Source: CAZKCK01 sp964552325 (GTDB taxonomy: Bacteria; Bacteroidota; Bacteroidia; Bacteroidales; TTA-H9). Taken from it: DNA of 5,027 nucleotides. This document shows positions 1 to 5,027 of the stretch, piece after piece (within the stretch, counting starts at the first letter, position 1; every line of letters begins with the position of its first letter). Both the position numbers and the translations under genes were made by a program. The stretch is taken from positions 1 to 5,027 of the forward strand of contig CAZKHA010000224.1 of NCBI GenBank assembly GCA_964552325.1. Reading direction: 5' to 3'. The notes beneath the pieces were generated by a model. The model saw only the letters and a program-made list of their open reading frames with translations. It did no database searches and was not told the DNA's origin.

Positions 1-2
1 CC

Positions 3-758
3 CTACATCTTCGATAGATTGTCCTCGTTGGGTTTGTAGTGCTCGCGGGTGGCTACAGGAGGTTGGTTGGTGCTTTTCATCTTCATCTGCAGCACATCTA
101 CCAAGGCCGAGAATGCCATGCTGAAGTAGATGTAGCCTTTGGGTATTTCAAGGCCAAGGCCTTCGGCAAACAACGAGAAGCCAATGAGCATCAAAAATGC
201 CAGCGCCAACATCTTAAAGGCAGGATGCTTGTTCACGAAATTGGCAATGGGTTGGGCTGCCAGTAACATAATGCCCACCGTAACAATTACCGCCACATAC
301 ATCACCCAAACCACCCGAACCATCCCGATGGCGGTAACAATGGAGTCGATGGAGAAAATCATGTCCATGATCAGGATTTGGATCAAGACCTGTGCAAAAC
401 CATGTACTTTGATGTCTTTGGTCATATCGCCCGAAACGCCTTCCATTTTATGGTAGATTTCGGTGGCACTCTTGTACAGTAGGAACAAGCCCCCGGCAAT
501 CATTACCATATCCTTGCCCGAAATTCCTTCACCCAAAATGGTGAATAAATCGTGTTTAAGTTGCAAAATGAGTGATATAAGCGATAATAAAACCAAGCGT
601 AAACCCATGGCCAGCAGCAGGCCGTAGCGAATGGCTTTCTTTTGTTGGTTTTGTGGCAGTTTGCCTGCCAGAATCGAGATAAAGATTACGTTATCGATGC
701 CAAGAACTACCTCAAGGCCAATCAGTGTCAAGAGTGAAATGATAATTTCTGTTGTCAT
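3..758 (-). CDS. TerC-family integral membrane protein, YgdQ-like (probable metal-ion transporter)
   Basis: Complete 251-residue protein with an ATG at 758-756 and a TAG stop at 5-3. It is a polytopic inner-membrane protein of the TerC family (COG0861), and by remembered sequence it is closest to E. coli YgdQ (about 237 residues). The two family signatures are visible: LEVVLGIDNVIF near residues 15-26 (E16, D22, N23) and MDMIFSIDSIVTAIGM at 131-146 (D132, D138, S139). The conserved HP-x-x-KMLALAFL stretch follows at about 178-189, then IPKGYIYF at 205-212. About seven hydrophobic segments can be read: 5-30, 44-67, 84-96, 122-146, 148-168, 181-199 and 208-223. A hydrophilic tail of about 27 residues ends the protein. 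Family knowledge: characterised TerC members (E. coli Alx, Bacillus YkoY/YceF) export Mn2+ or metalate secreted enzymes; YgdQ itself is poorly characterised, so the substrate here is inference. The gene lies 51 bp downstream of the esterase on the same strand. No manganese riboswitch (yybP-ykoY type) fits in the short leader. Confidence 0.93.
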   Translation of the reverse strand: MTTEIIISLLTLIGLEVVLGIDNVIFISILAGKLPQNQQKKAIRYGLLLAMGLRLVLLSLISLILQLKHDLFTILGEGISGKDMVMIAGGLFLLYKSATEIYHKMEGVSGDMTKDIKVHGFAQVLIQILIMDMIFSIDSIVTAIGMVRVVWVMYVAVIVTVGIMLLAAQPIANFVNKHPAFKMLALAFLMLIGFSLFAEGLGLEIPKGYIYFSMAFSALVDVLQMKMKSTNQPPVATREHYKPNEDNLSKM

Positions 759-781
759 TGTTTTGTAAAAATGAGCATTTG

Positions 782-789
782 CAAAAGTA
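782..789 (-). promoter_or_regulatory. Possible -7 promoter box for the TerC-family gene
   Basis: On the minus strand this reads TACTTTTG, an exact match to the Bacteroidota -7 consensus TAnnTTTG. It lies 23 bp upstream of the TerC-gene ATG, which would give a leader of roughly 15-20 nt. No clean TTG or TTTG -33 element is present 17-23 bp further upstream, where the sequence runs into the end of the esterase gene. No hairpin terminator lies in the 51-bp gap either. The gene could therefore have its own weak promoter, be read through from the esterase gene, or both. Confidence 0.4.
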
Positions 790-809
790 ATTTATTTTTA
801 AGATAGGGA

Positions 810-2924
810 TTAATTCACACTTACCTCATCAAAAAACATCCAGGCTTTACCGCCTTTTCCAGGATGCCATTGCGGCATGGTATTGTGGTTAAAGGCCTTG
901 ATTTTTATAAAACGTGCGTTTGTTTTGAGCTTAAGCATGATTTCGTGCAGCACAACCCCTTTGGTGTTGGCGGGTTCGGGAAGTTGCTTAACAACCAGGT
1001 TTTCGAAATTTATGCCATCCATTGATGTGGAACACTCGATTTTATTGGGTAGCAATATCCAATCTTTTACTTTTTCCATGGCGCCCAAGCTTAGCGTTTG
1101 TATCTGTGTGGGTTTGCCAAGGTCAACGATCATTTCCAAATCTTGTGCCTCAAAGCCTTGCCATGCCTTATCCCAGTATTCGTTCGGGCCCTTGAAGCCA
1201 TCAATCAAAGCACCTTTGGTGGCTGGATAGCGTTCGGAAGGCGGCGTTTGCTGCACGATGGTTTTATGCGTGGCCAAATGCTTTACATAGCTTGCCTGGC
1301 AAGGTAGCGCTGATAAATTGCCCACAGAAGCACCTGCCCAAGCGGTCAGTTTAAATGAACCGCTCATTCTGAAAGGGAGGTAGTAAGGGTTTATTGCTTG
1401 GTTGTTTACTTGGTAAAACAAGCGCTGCTTAGGGTCCTTGCAACTGATTTCAGCCACCACATCGCCCGAAATGCTATCGTAAACCATATGCAGTTGCGAG
1501 CGTCTGAAATTGAAAGGTAGATCATCGGTGCGGAAGGAAGGGCAGGGGAGGCCTGCCTTGTTGTAGAGGCTTGAGGAGGTTGTGTCGTCAAAGGCATAAC
1601 GCACATACTTGGGGTTAGGAATGTCGGGGTGCCAAACCACAACGTCGTTGCCTGCTACCTTGGCATTGGCTTTAATAAACTTTTCGCTATTGCCCAGCAT
1701 AAAACCTTGCAGCTCTGGTTTTGCGTTCCAAAGGCCTTCGGCATCATCGAATTTCAGCTTTATTTTGTTCCCTTCTATCTGTTGCTGCACAAAAGCAGGG
1801 CCTTTACAAGCCAATGACGCCCGGCCATAGGTGTTGGCCAGGGCCAGCAATCCCAGCCTACGGCCCACTTCCATCTTGTTCTTGGGGTGGATATCAGAAA
1901 GGTTGCCAATATCCATGGTTACGGCCATTCCGGTATTTGCTAGGGTTAAGGCCTTTGACTGGGCCTCGCGCAAAAACCCACTGCTGTGGGTGTTGTCGTC
2001 GTAACGGTACGGGGCTATCTGCACATAGTAAAATGGGAAATCGCCACAATTCCATTTACTCCGCCAACTGTTGATCATGGTATGCATCAGCAGGGCATAA
2101 ACATCGGCATCTAAACGGTTTGTTTCGCCTTGGTACCAAATGGCGCCTTTGATGGCATAATTTATAAAAGGATGCACCATGGCATTGTAGATGGCACCGG
2201 GCTTGCCTGGCCACCACTGGCTGGAATTGGGTTCGTTTTTAAACCATTTCAGTTGCGGGTGTTGCACTATGTCGGCTTCCGGCGTCCAGGCCTCTATGGG
2301 CGATCCTCCCCAACTGCTCGAAATAAGTCCGATGGGTACCTGCAGCGAATCGTAAAGGTATTTGGCGTAAAACCATGCCGTGGCGCTGAAATCGCCCAGC
2401 GTTTTTATACTTGCTTCCTGCCATTGGGTGCTGCAAGTATCAACAGGCTTGTCAGCAGCACGTTTCGAAATGGTACACAGGCGTATCCTTGAATAATCCT
2501 GGGCCAGCAATTCTTGCTTCTGAGCCGGATAAATACTGTCGAAGCCGCCCAGCATGTTGAGGGTAAACTCCATGTTCGACTGGCCTGAGCAGAACCACAC
2601 CTCGCCCAAGAGCACATTGCTTAACACAACTTGGTTTTTGCCTGTAATTTCAAGGGTATGAGGCCCACCAGCCTCGATGGTTTCGAGTTTTAGGCTCCAG
2701 TTGCCCTGGGCATCGGCCACAGTTTTTACGGGAGCTCGAAGCCAGCTTGCCTGAACACTAACTGCTTCGCCTGCCGAGGCCCAGCCCCATAGGGTTACAG
2801 CGGAACGTTGTTGAAGCACCATGCCATTACTTAAAATGGATGGTAGCTTTATTTGTGAATAGCCAATGCTTTGCAGAATTGTTAGTAAGGCTACAAAAAT
2901 GAAGGTGTGAATGGTTCTGTTCAT
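810..2924 (-). CDS. Secreted sialate O-acetylesterase-family (SASA/SGNH) esterase with GH20-type C-terminal modules
   Basis: Complete 704-residue protein, ATG at 2924-2922 and TAA at 812-810. Residues 1-24 form a signal peptide (hydrophobic FIFVALLTILQSIGYSQ) with no lipobox, so export to the periplasm or beyond is expected. A beta-rich N-terminal domain (about 25-105) precedes the SGNH hydrolase domain. Catalytic blocks are intact: GQSNME at 114-119 (nucleophile S116), SSWGGSPIEAW at 203-213, IWYQGETN at 262-269, and D344/H346 in SDIHPKNK. A beta-domain follows to about 472, ending in the family signature GLPCPSFRTDD (458-468). Residues about 478-556 look like the beta-sandwich (CHB_HEX_C type) of beta-hexosaminidases, and about 570-704 like the discoidin-type domain ending GH20 enzymes (YWDKAWQGFEAQDLEMIVDLG, then WHPGKGGKAWMFFDEV). 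Family members remove O-acetyl groups from sialic acids or other glycans; no sialic-acid genes are present here, so the substrate is open. No T9SS sorting domain is seen. Transcribed divergently from the Omp28-like gene and upstream of the TerC gene. Confidence 0.92.
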   Translation of the reverse strand: MNRTIHTFIFVALLTILQSIGYSQIKLPSILSNGMVLQQRSAVTLWGWASAGEAVSVQASWLRAPVKTVADAQGNWSLKLETIEAGGPHTLEITGKNQVVLSNVLLGEVWFCSGQSNMEFTLNMLGGFDSIYPAQKQELLAQDYSRIRLCTISKRAADKPVDTCSTQWQEASIKTLGDFSATAWFYAKYLYDSLQVPIGLISSSWGGSPIEAWTPEADIVQHPQLKWFKNEPNSSQWWPGKPGAIYNAMVHPFINYAIKGAIWYQGETNRLDADVYALLMHTMINSWRSKWNCGDFPFYYVQIAPYRYDDNTHSSGFLREAQSKALTLANTGMAVTMDIGNLSDIHPKNKMEVGRRLGLLALANTYGRASLACKGPAFVQQQIEGNKIKLKFDDAEGLWNAKPELQGFMLGNSEKFIKANAKVAGNDVVVWHPDIPNPKYVRYAFDDTTSSSLYNKAGLPCPSFRTDDLPFNFRRSQLHMVYDSISGDVVAEISCKDPKQRLFYQVNNQAINPYYLPFRMSGSFKLTAWAGASVGNLSALPCQASYVKHLATHKTIVQQTPPSERYPATKGALIDGFKGPNEYWDKAWQGFEAQDLEMIVDLGKPTQIQTLSLGAMEKVKDWILLPNKIECSTSMDGINFENLVVKQLPEPANTKGVVLHEIMLKLKTNARFIKIKAFNHNTMPQWHPGKGGKAWMFFDEVSVN

Positions 2925-2951
2925 TGCAAGACGGTAAATTTACTTGGGCTG

Positions 2952-2959
2952 CAAATGTA
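2952..2959 (-). promoter_or_regulatory. Probable -7 promoter box for the esterase gene
   Basis: On the minus strand this reads TACATTTG, an exact TAnnTTTG match, 27 bp upstream of the esterase ATG. Transcription would start near 2945, leaving a leader of about 20 nt with no Shine-Dalgarno sequence. A convincing TTG at -33 is not seen at the expected distance (about 2977-2985), so either the promoter is weak or a regulator assists it. A perfect 10-bp palindrome, GTAAATTTAC, at 2934-2943 sits at or just after the predicted start site. Confidence 0.5.
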
Positions 2960-3034
2960 CTGAAAGATAAAACGACGCATTGTATGTGGCTGCTTAATTT
3001 GTGGGCAGCTTATGACACAAAACATCGTGGCAAC

Positions 3035-3066
3035 TTGCCCTACTTATCCAATTTATTGTATATTTG
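3035..3066 (+). promoter_or_regulatory. Bacteroidota-type promoter (-33 TTG, -7 TATATTTG) for the Omp28-like gene
   Basis: TTG at 3035-3037 and TATATTTG at 3059-3066 are separated by 21 bp. This fits the Bacteroidota consensus of TTG/TTTG, a 17-23 bp spacer and TAnnTTTG. The -7 box ends 37 bp before the ATG at 3104, so the leader should be about 30 nt. It is AT-rich and has no Shine-Dalgarno sequence. The -33 triplet lies inside a short inverted repeat, GGCAA-C-TTGCC (3029-3039), which could be an operator or chance. The promoter also supports the start at 3104, because the in-frame TTG start at 2924 lies upstream of it. Confidence 0.65.
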
Positions 3067-3103
3067 TGGCCTGAACCAATTAATCATTAACTATTTACTA
3101 AGT

Positions 3104-4804
3104 ATGAAATCGTTACGTTTACTTTTGATTTTTGTTGGGGTGCTTGCCGTTCATTGTGCAGTGGCCCAAGCTCCCAAATCGCAACGCTTTGTGTTGCTCG
3201 AAGAGTTTACATCTACCACTTGTGGCCCTTGCGCTGGGGTAAACCCAACTTTGCACGCGCTGCAAGTGAATAACCCAACCAAGTTTACTTCTATTTATTA
3301 CCATGTAAACTGGCCAGCCCCTGGCGATCCGATGAATCTTCATAATCCTGCCGAATCTGCTGCCCGTGTAAGCTATTATGGTGTGAGCTATGTGCCTTAT
3401 GGCAGGCTCGATGGCAACTATTGGAGTGGTAACCCCAGCGGCTTGAACATCAACACGATCAATGCACGCTATGCCATGCCCGCTCCCATGGAGATGGATC
3501 TGCAGCATGCCCTTTCGGCTGGCAACGATTCTATCTTTGTTACCATGCTCTTAAAAGCCACCGACAATATTCCAGCCGGCAACATTGCCGCCCATAATGT
3601 GGTGATAGAAAAACACATTCATTTTAATTCGGCTCCGGGAAGCAATGGCGAAAAGGATTTTTATAATGTGATGAAGAAGATGCTTCCGGGCAGTTCGGGC
3701 ACCAAGATTGAACAAGCGATGGCGCCCGGCGACTATATGATACTTGAAAACGCCTGGAAACTGGCCAATGTATATGATATTAACGAGTTGGCAGCAGTAG
3801 GTTTTGTGCAGAACAATGCAAGCAAAGAAGTTTTCCAAACAGCCAATAGCAGCACAAATGCACCCACACCCCTGTATGCCAATGACGCAGAAATTTTGAC
3901 CATCGACAAAACCTCGCCCACCAACTGCCTCGGGCAGCTAAGCCCACGCATAAAGGTGCGCAACAACGGCTCAAGCGATCTAACCTCCTTGTTGATCAAG
4001 TACGAAGTAAATGGCGGAACACCCATGGAATACACCTGGAACGGAAGCGTTGATTTCTTGAATAAATTCTTCATTACCCTTCCCGCTTATTCCTTTACGG
4101 TTGCACCCCAAAACGAGCTAAAGGTATATGTTAGCCAAGTTAACGGCAACAACGATGAATACCCCAAAAACGACACCCTTTCTTTTGCTTTTGAAGATGG
4201 CGTACAAGCCGAGAACGTGATAAATATTTGGATTAAAACGGACAACAATCCTCAGGAAACCACCTGGAAGATTGTAGATTCAAATGGCAACACGGTGGGT
4301 TCTGGCGGGCCTTATGCCACTGCTGGAACGCTTTACAAGGAAGTGGTTACACTGCCCACTGACGATGAGTGCTACAGTTTCTTTATGTTTGATGCAGGCG
4401 CCAATGGCTTATGCTGCACCAATGGCATGGGTTTCTTTACCTGTTTTTATGGCAACAACAAGGTTATAGCCGAAGGTACCACATTTGGTGACGAAATCCT
4501 GGCACAGTTCCATGTTGGAAGCGGCGTAGGATTGCTTGATAGGGCCGATGCCGGATTACTGAACATATCGCCCAATCCTGCCCATGATAACCTAAGGGTA
4601 TATGTGAGCCTGATGAACCCTCAAGGTGCCGAACTAAACATTTATGATTTACGCGGACAAAGGGTTTACCATTCAGGCATTGCCACCGATGGCAAGCAGC
4701 AACAAGTAATTGACCTTGATGTGAGCGGTTTGGCTGTAGGCATGTACGTGGCCGAAGTAGTGAGCAATGGCCAGGTTTTGCGCAAGAAATTCAGCTTGAA
4801 ATAG
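3104..4804 (+). CDS. T9SS-exported Omp28-like protein with thioredoxin-type CGPC motif and type A sorting domain
   Basis: 566-residue secreted protein, ATG at 3104, TAG at 4802-4804. The ATG is preferred over an in-frame TTG at 2924 because it begins directly with a signal peptide (MKSLRLLLIFVGVLAVHCAVAQ, cleavage near residue 20-22) and follows a well-placed promoter. Domains in order: about 26-250 resembles the Omp28 family, a thioredoxin-like fold, with VLLEEFTSTTCGPC (30-43; redox pair C40/C43) and a candidate cis-proline at P98 in GVSYVPYGRLDG. About 270-365 is a beta-sandwich (IKVRNNGSSDLTSL, then NGNNDEYPKNDT), probably Ig- or CARDB-like. About 370-471 is a module with C423, C437, C438 and C447 (TTWKIVDSNGN, DDECYSFFMFDAGANGLCC), a type I recall from other T9SS cargo. 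About 485-566 is the type A sorting domain: LNISPNPAHDNL, ELNIYDLRGQRVY, LAVGMYVAEV, ending KKFSLK. Family knowledge: this domain targets proteins through T9SS to the cell surface or medium and is normally removed. A disulfide-exchange role is inferred from CGPC; the partner is unknown. Monocistronic, closed by the terminator at 4828-4858. Confidence 0.92.
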   Translation: MKSLRLLLIFVGVLAVHCAVAQAPKSQRFVLLEEFTSTTCGPCAGVNPTLHALQVNNPTKFTSIYYHVNWPAPGDPMNLHNPAESAARVSYYGVSYVPYGRLDGNYWSGNPSGLNINTINARYAMPAPMEMDLQHALSAGNDSIFVTMLLKATDNIPAGNIAAHNVVIEKHIHFNSAPGSNGEKDFYNVMKKMLPGSSGTKIEQAMAPGDYMILENAWKLANVYDINELAAVGFVQNNASKEVFQTANSSTNAPTPLYANDAEILTIDKTSPTNCLGQLSPRIKVRNNGSSDLTSLLIKYEVNGGTPMEYTWNGSVDFLNKFFITLPAYSFTVAPQNELKVYVSQVNGNNDEYPKNDTLSFAFEDGVQAENVINIWIKTDNNPQETTWKIVDSNGNTVGSGGPYATAGTLYKEVVTLPTDDECYSFFMFDAGANGLCCTNGMGFFTCFYGNNKVIAEGTTFGDEILAQFHVGSGVGLLDRADAGLLNISPNPAHDNLRVYVSLMNPQGAELNIYDLRGQRVYHSGIATDGKQQQVIDLDVSGLAVGMYVAEVVSNGQVLRKKFSLK

Positions 4805-4827
4805 GTTTTTGAAATTTATAACCTTCA

Positions 4828-4858
4828 TAGCCTCGCAGTTTTGCGGGGCTATTTTTTT
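4828..4858 (+). terminator. Rho-independent terminator after the Omp28-like gene
   Basis: Stem arms TAGCCTCGCA (4828-4837) and TGCGGGGCTA (4842-4851) pair over 10 bp with a single G-U wobble. They enclose a four-base GTTT loop and are followed by seven T residues (4852-4858). The hairpin begins 23 bp after the TAG stop. On the opposite strand no T-run follows the stem, so it acts in one direction only and ends the transcript from 3104-4804. Confidence 0.93.
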
Positions 4859-4866
4859 AGGGTTTA

Positions 4867-4929
4867 GCCAACCGCCAATAACCAATCGCCAATCGCCAAT
4901 CGCCAACAGCCAATAACCAACAGCCAACC
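4867..4929. repeat. Heptanucleotide tandem repeat, nine units of RCCAAYM
   Basis: Nine consecutive 7-bp units fit the consensus RCCAAYM with no insertion or deletion, starting 8 bp after the terminator T-run. GCCAACC, GCCAATA and GCCAATC each occur twice; ACCAATC, GCCAACA and ACCAACA occur once each. The four-base core CCAA is invariant and variation is limited to positions 1, 6 and 7. A tenth unit (4930-4936, GCCACTG) is degenerate. The array is intergenic. Because 7 is not a multiple of 3 and the units lack stops, every frame stays open across it and gives Trp/Leu/Ile/Gly-rich peptides on the minus strand; these should not be called as genes. Function unknown. Confidence 0.9.
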
Positions 4930-5027
4930 GCCACTGCCACATGGCCAGTTTTCAAGCACAGAAGCGATTAAGCTTTTTCATGGCTGCTTAGTTGATAATG
5001 AGCTTTAGCGCACAGTTTTTGGAAGGC
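4930..5027. other. Right-hand edge: no supported gene; possible gene start cut off at the window end
   Basis: After the heptamer array, 98 bp remain without a recognisable feature. On the plus strand an ATG at 4998 opens a frame (MSFSAQFLEG) still open at the window edge after ten codons, which could be the start of the next gene. No TAnnTTTG box was seen immediately upstream of it. A 16-codon frame from 4941 (MASFQAQ, ending in a TAG) looks like chance. On the minus strand, a frame entering from the right edge runs 19 codons to a TAA at 4970-4968, which could equally be the tail of a leftward gene. The sequence does not decide between these. Confidence 0.2.

Noticed and set aside
759..809. 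Manganese riboswitch (yybP-ykoY) ahead of the TerC-family gene
   Set aside because: Such riboswitches often precede TerC-family genes, but the gap is only 51 bp and shows no helical structure; the element needs roughly 100 nt or more.
810..2924. Part of a sialic-acid utilization or polysaccharide utilization locus
   Set aside because: No sialidase, SusC/SusD pair, sialic-acid lyase, epimerase, transporter or regulator is visible in the window. The neighbours do not support assigning a pathway.
2988..3009. GCTGC/GCAGC inverted repeat with an 11-nt loop between the divergent promoters
   Set aside because: Only 5 bp of stem, no T-run and no relation to a promoter element or gene end; within chance expectation.
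2924..3103. In-frame N-terminal extension of the Omp28-like protein from a TTG at 2924
   Set aside because: The extra 60 residues would precede a clear signal peptide, overlap the start codon of the divergent esterase and lie across both predicted promoters. The ATG at 3104 explains everything.
3104..3172. Lipoprotein signal in the Omp28-like protein (C18)
   Set aside because: The residues before C18 are A-V-H, which does not fit a lipobox. An ordinary signal peptidase I site follows at AVAQA, and the T9SS sorting domain suits a non-lipidated precursor.
4867..4929. CRISPR-like array
   Set aside because: The units are 7 bp, directly abutting and without spacers, and no cas gene is present. 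It is a simple tandem repeat.
4673..4942. 89-residue minus-strand reading frame rich in Trp, Leu, Ile and Gly
   Set aside because: Its N-terminal part is translation of the heptamer repeat, its middle crosses the terminator and the rest is antisense to the sorting domain. It is a typical spurious frame.

Overview
The window looks like ordinary chromosome from a member of the Bacteroidota. Three signs support this. The 566-residue secreted protein ends in a type A C-terminal sorting domain of the type IX secretion system (T9SS), which is confined to that phylum. Exact TAnnTTTG boxes, the phylum's -7 promoter element, lie just upstream of all three genes. None of the three starts has a clear Shine-Dalgarno sequence, which is also typical of the phylum. 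The order or genus cannot be told from this sequence.

Layout: two genes lie on the minus strand and one on the plus strand, arranged around a 179-bp divergent promoter region (2925-3103). Leftward from it runs a 704-residue secreted SGNH esterase of the sialate O-acetylesterase (SASA) family (2924-810). Its C-terminus resembles the accessory modules of Bacteroidota GH20 beta-hexosaminidases. After a 51-bp gap comes a 251-residue TerC-family membrane protein closest to E. coli YgdQ (758-3). Rightward runs a multidomain exported protein (3104-4804) made of a signal peptide, an Omp28/thioredoxin-like domain with a CGPC motif, a beta-sandwich, a Cys-rich module and the T9SS sorting domain. It is closed by a strong intrinsic terminator (4828-4858). 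Directly after the terminator is an array of nine 7-bp tandem repeats (4867-4929). The last 98 bp hold no gene that can be supported.

How the genes relate: the esterase and the Omp28-like protein are both exported and could both act at or beyond the outer membrane, but nothing shows that they share a pathway. No sialidase, SusC/SusD pair, sialic-acid catabolism gene or regulator is visible, so a polysaccharide utilization locus cannot be claimed. The TerC gene may be co-transcribed with the esterase or use its own promoter; a functional link is not evident. I found no defence system, mobile element, CRISPR array, tRNA or rRNA. The points most worth a second look are the hybrid domain layout of the esterase, the T9SS-sorted CGPC protein and the heptamer array.
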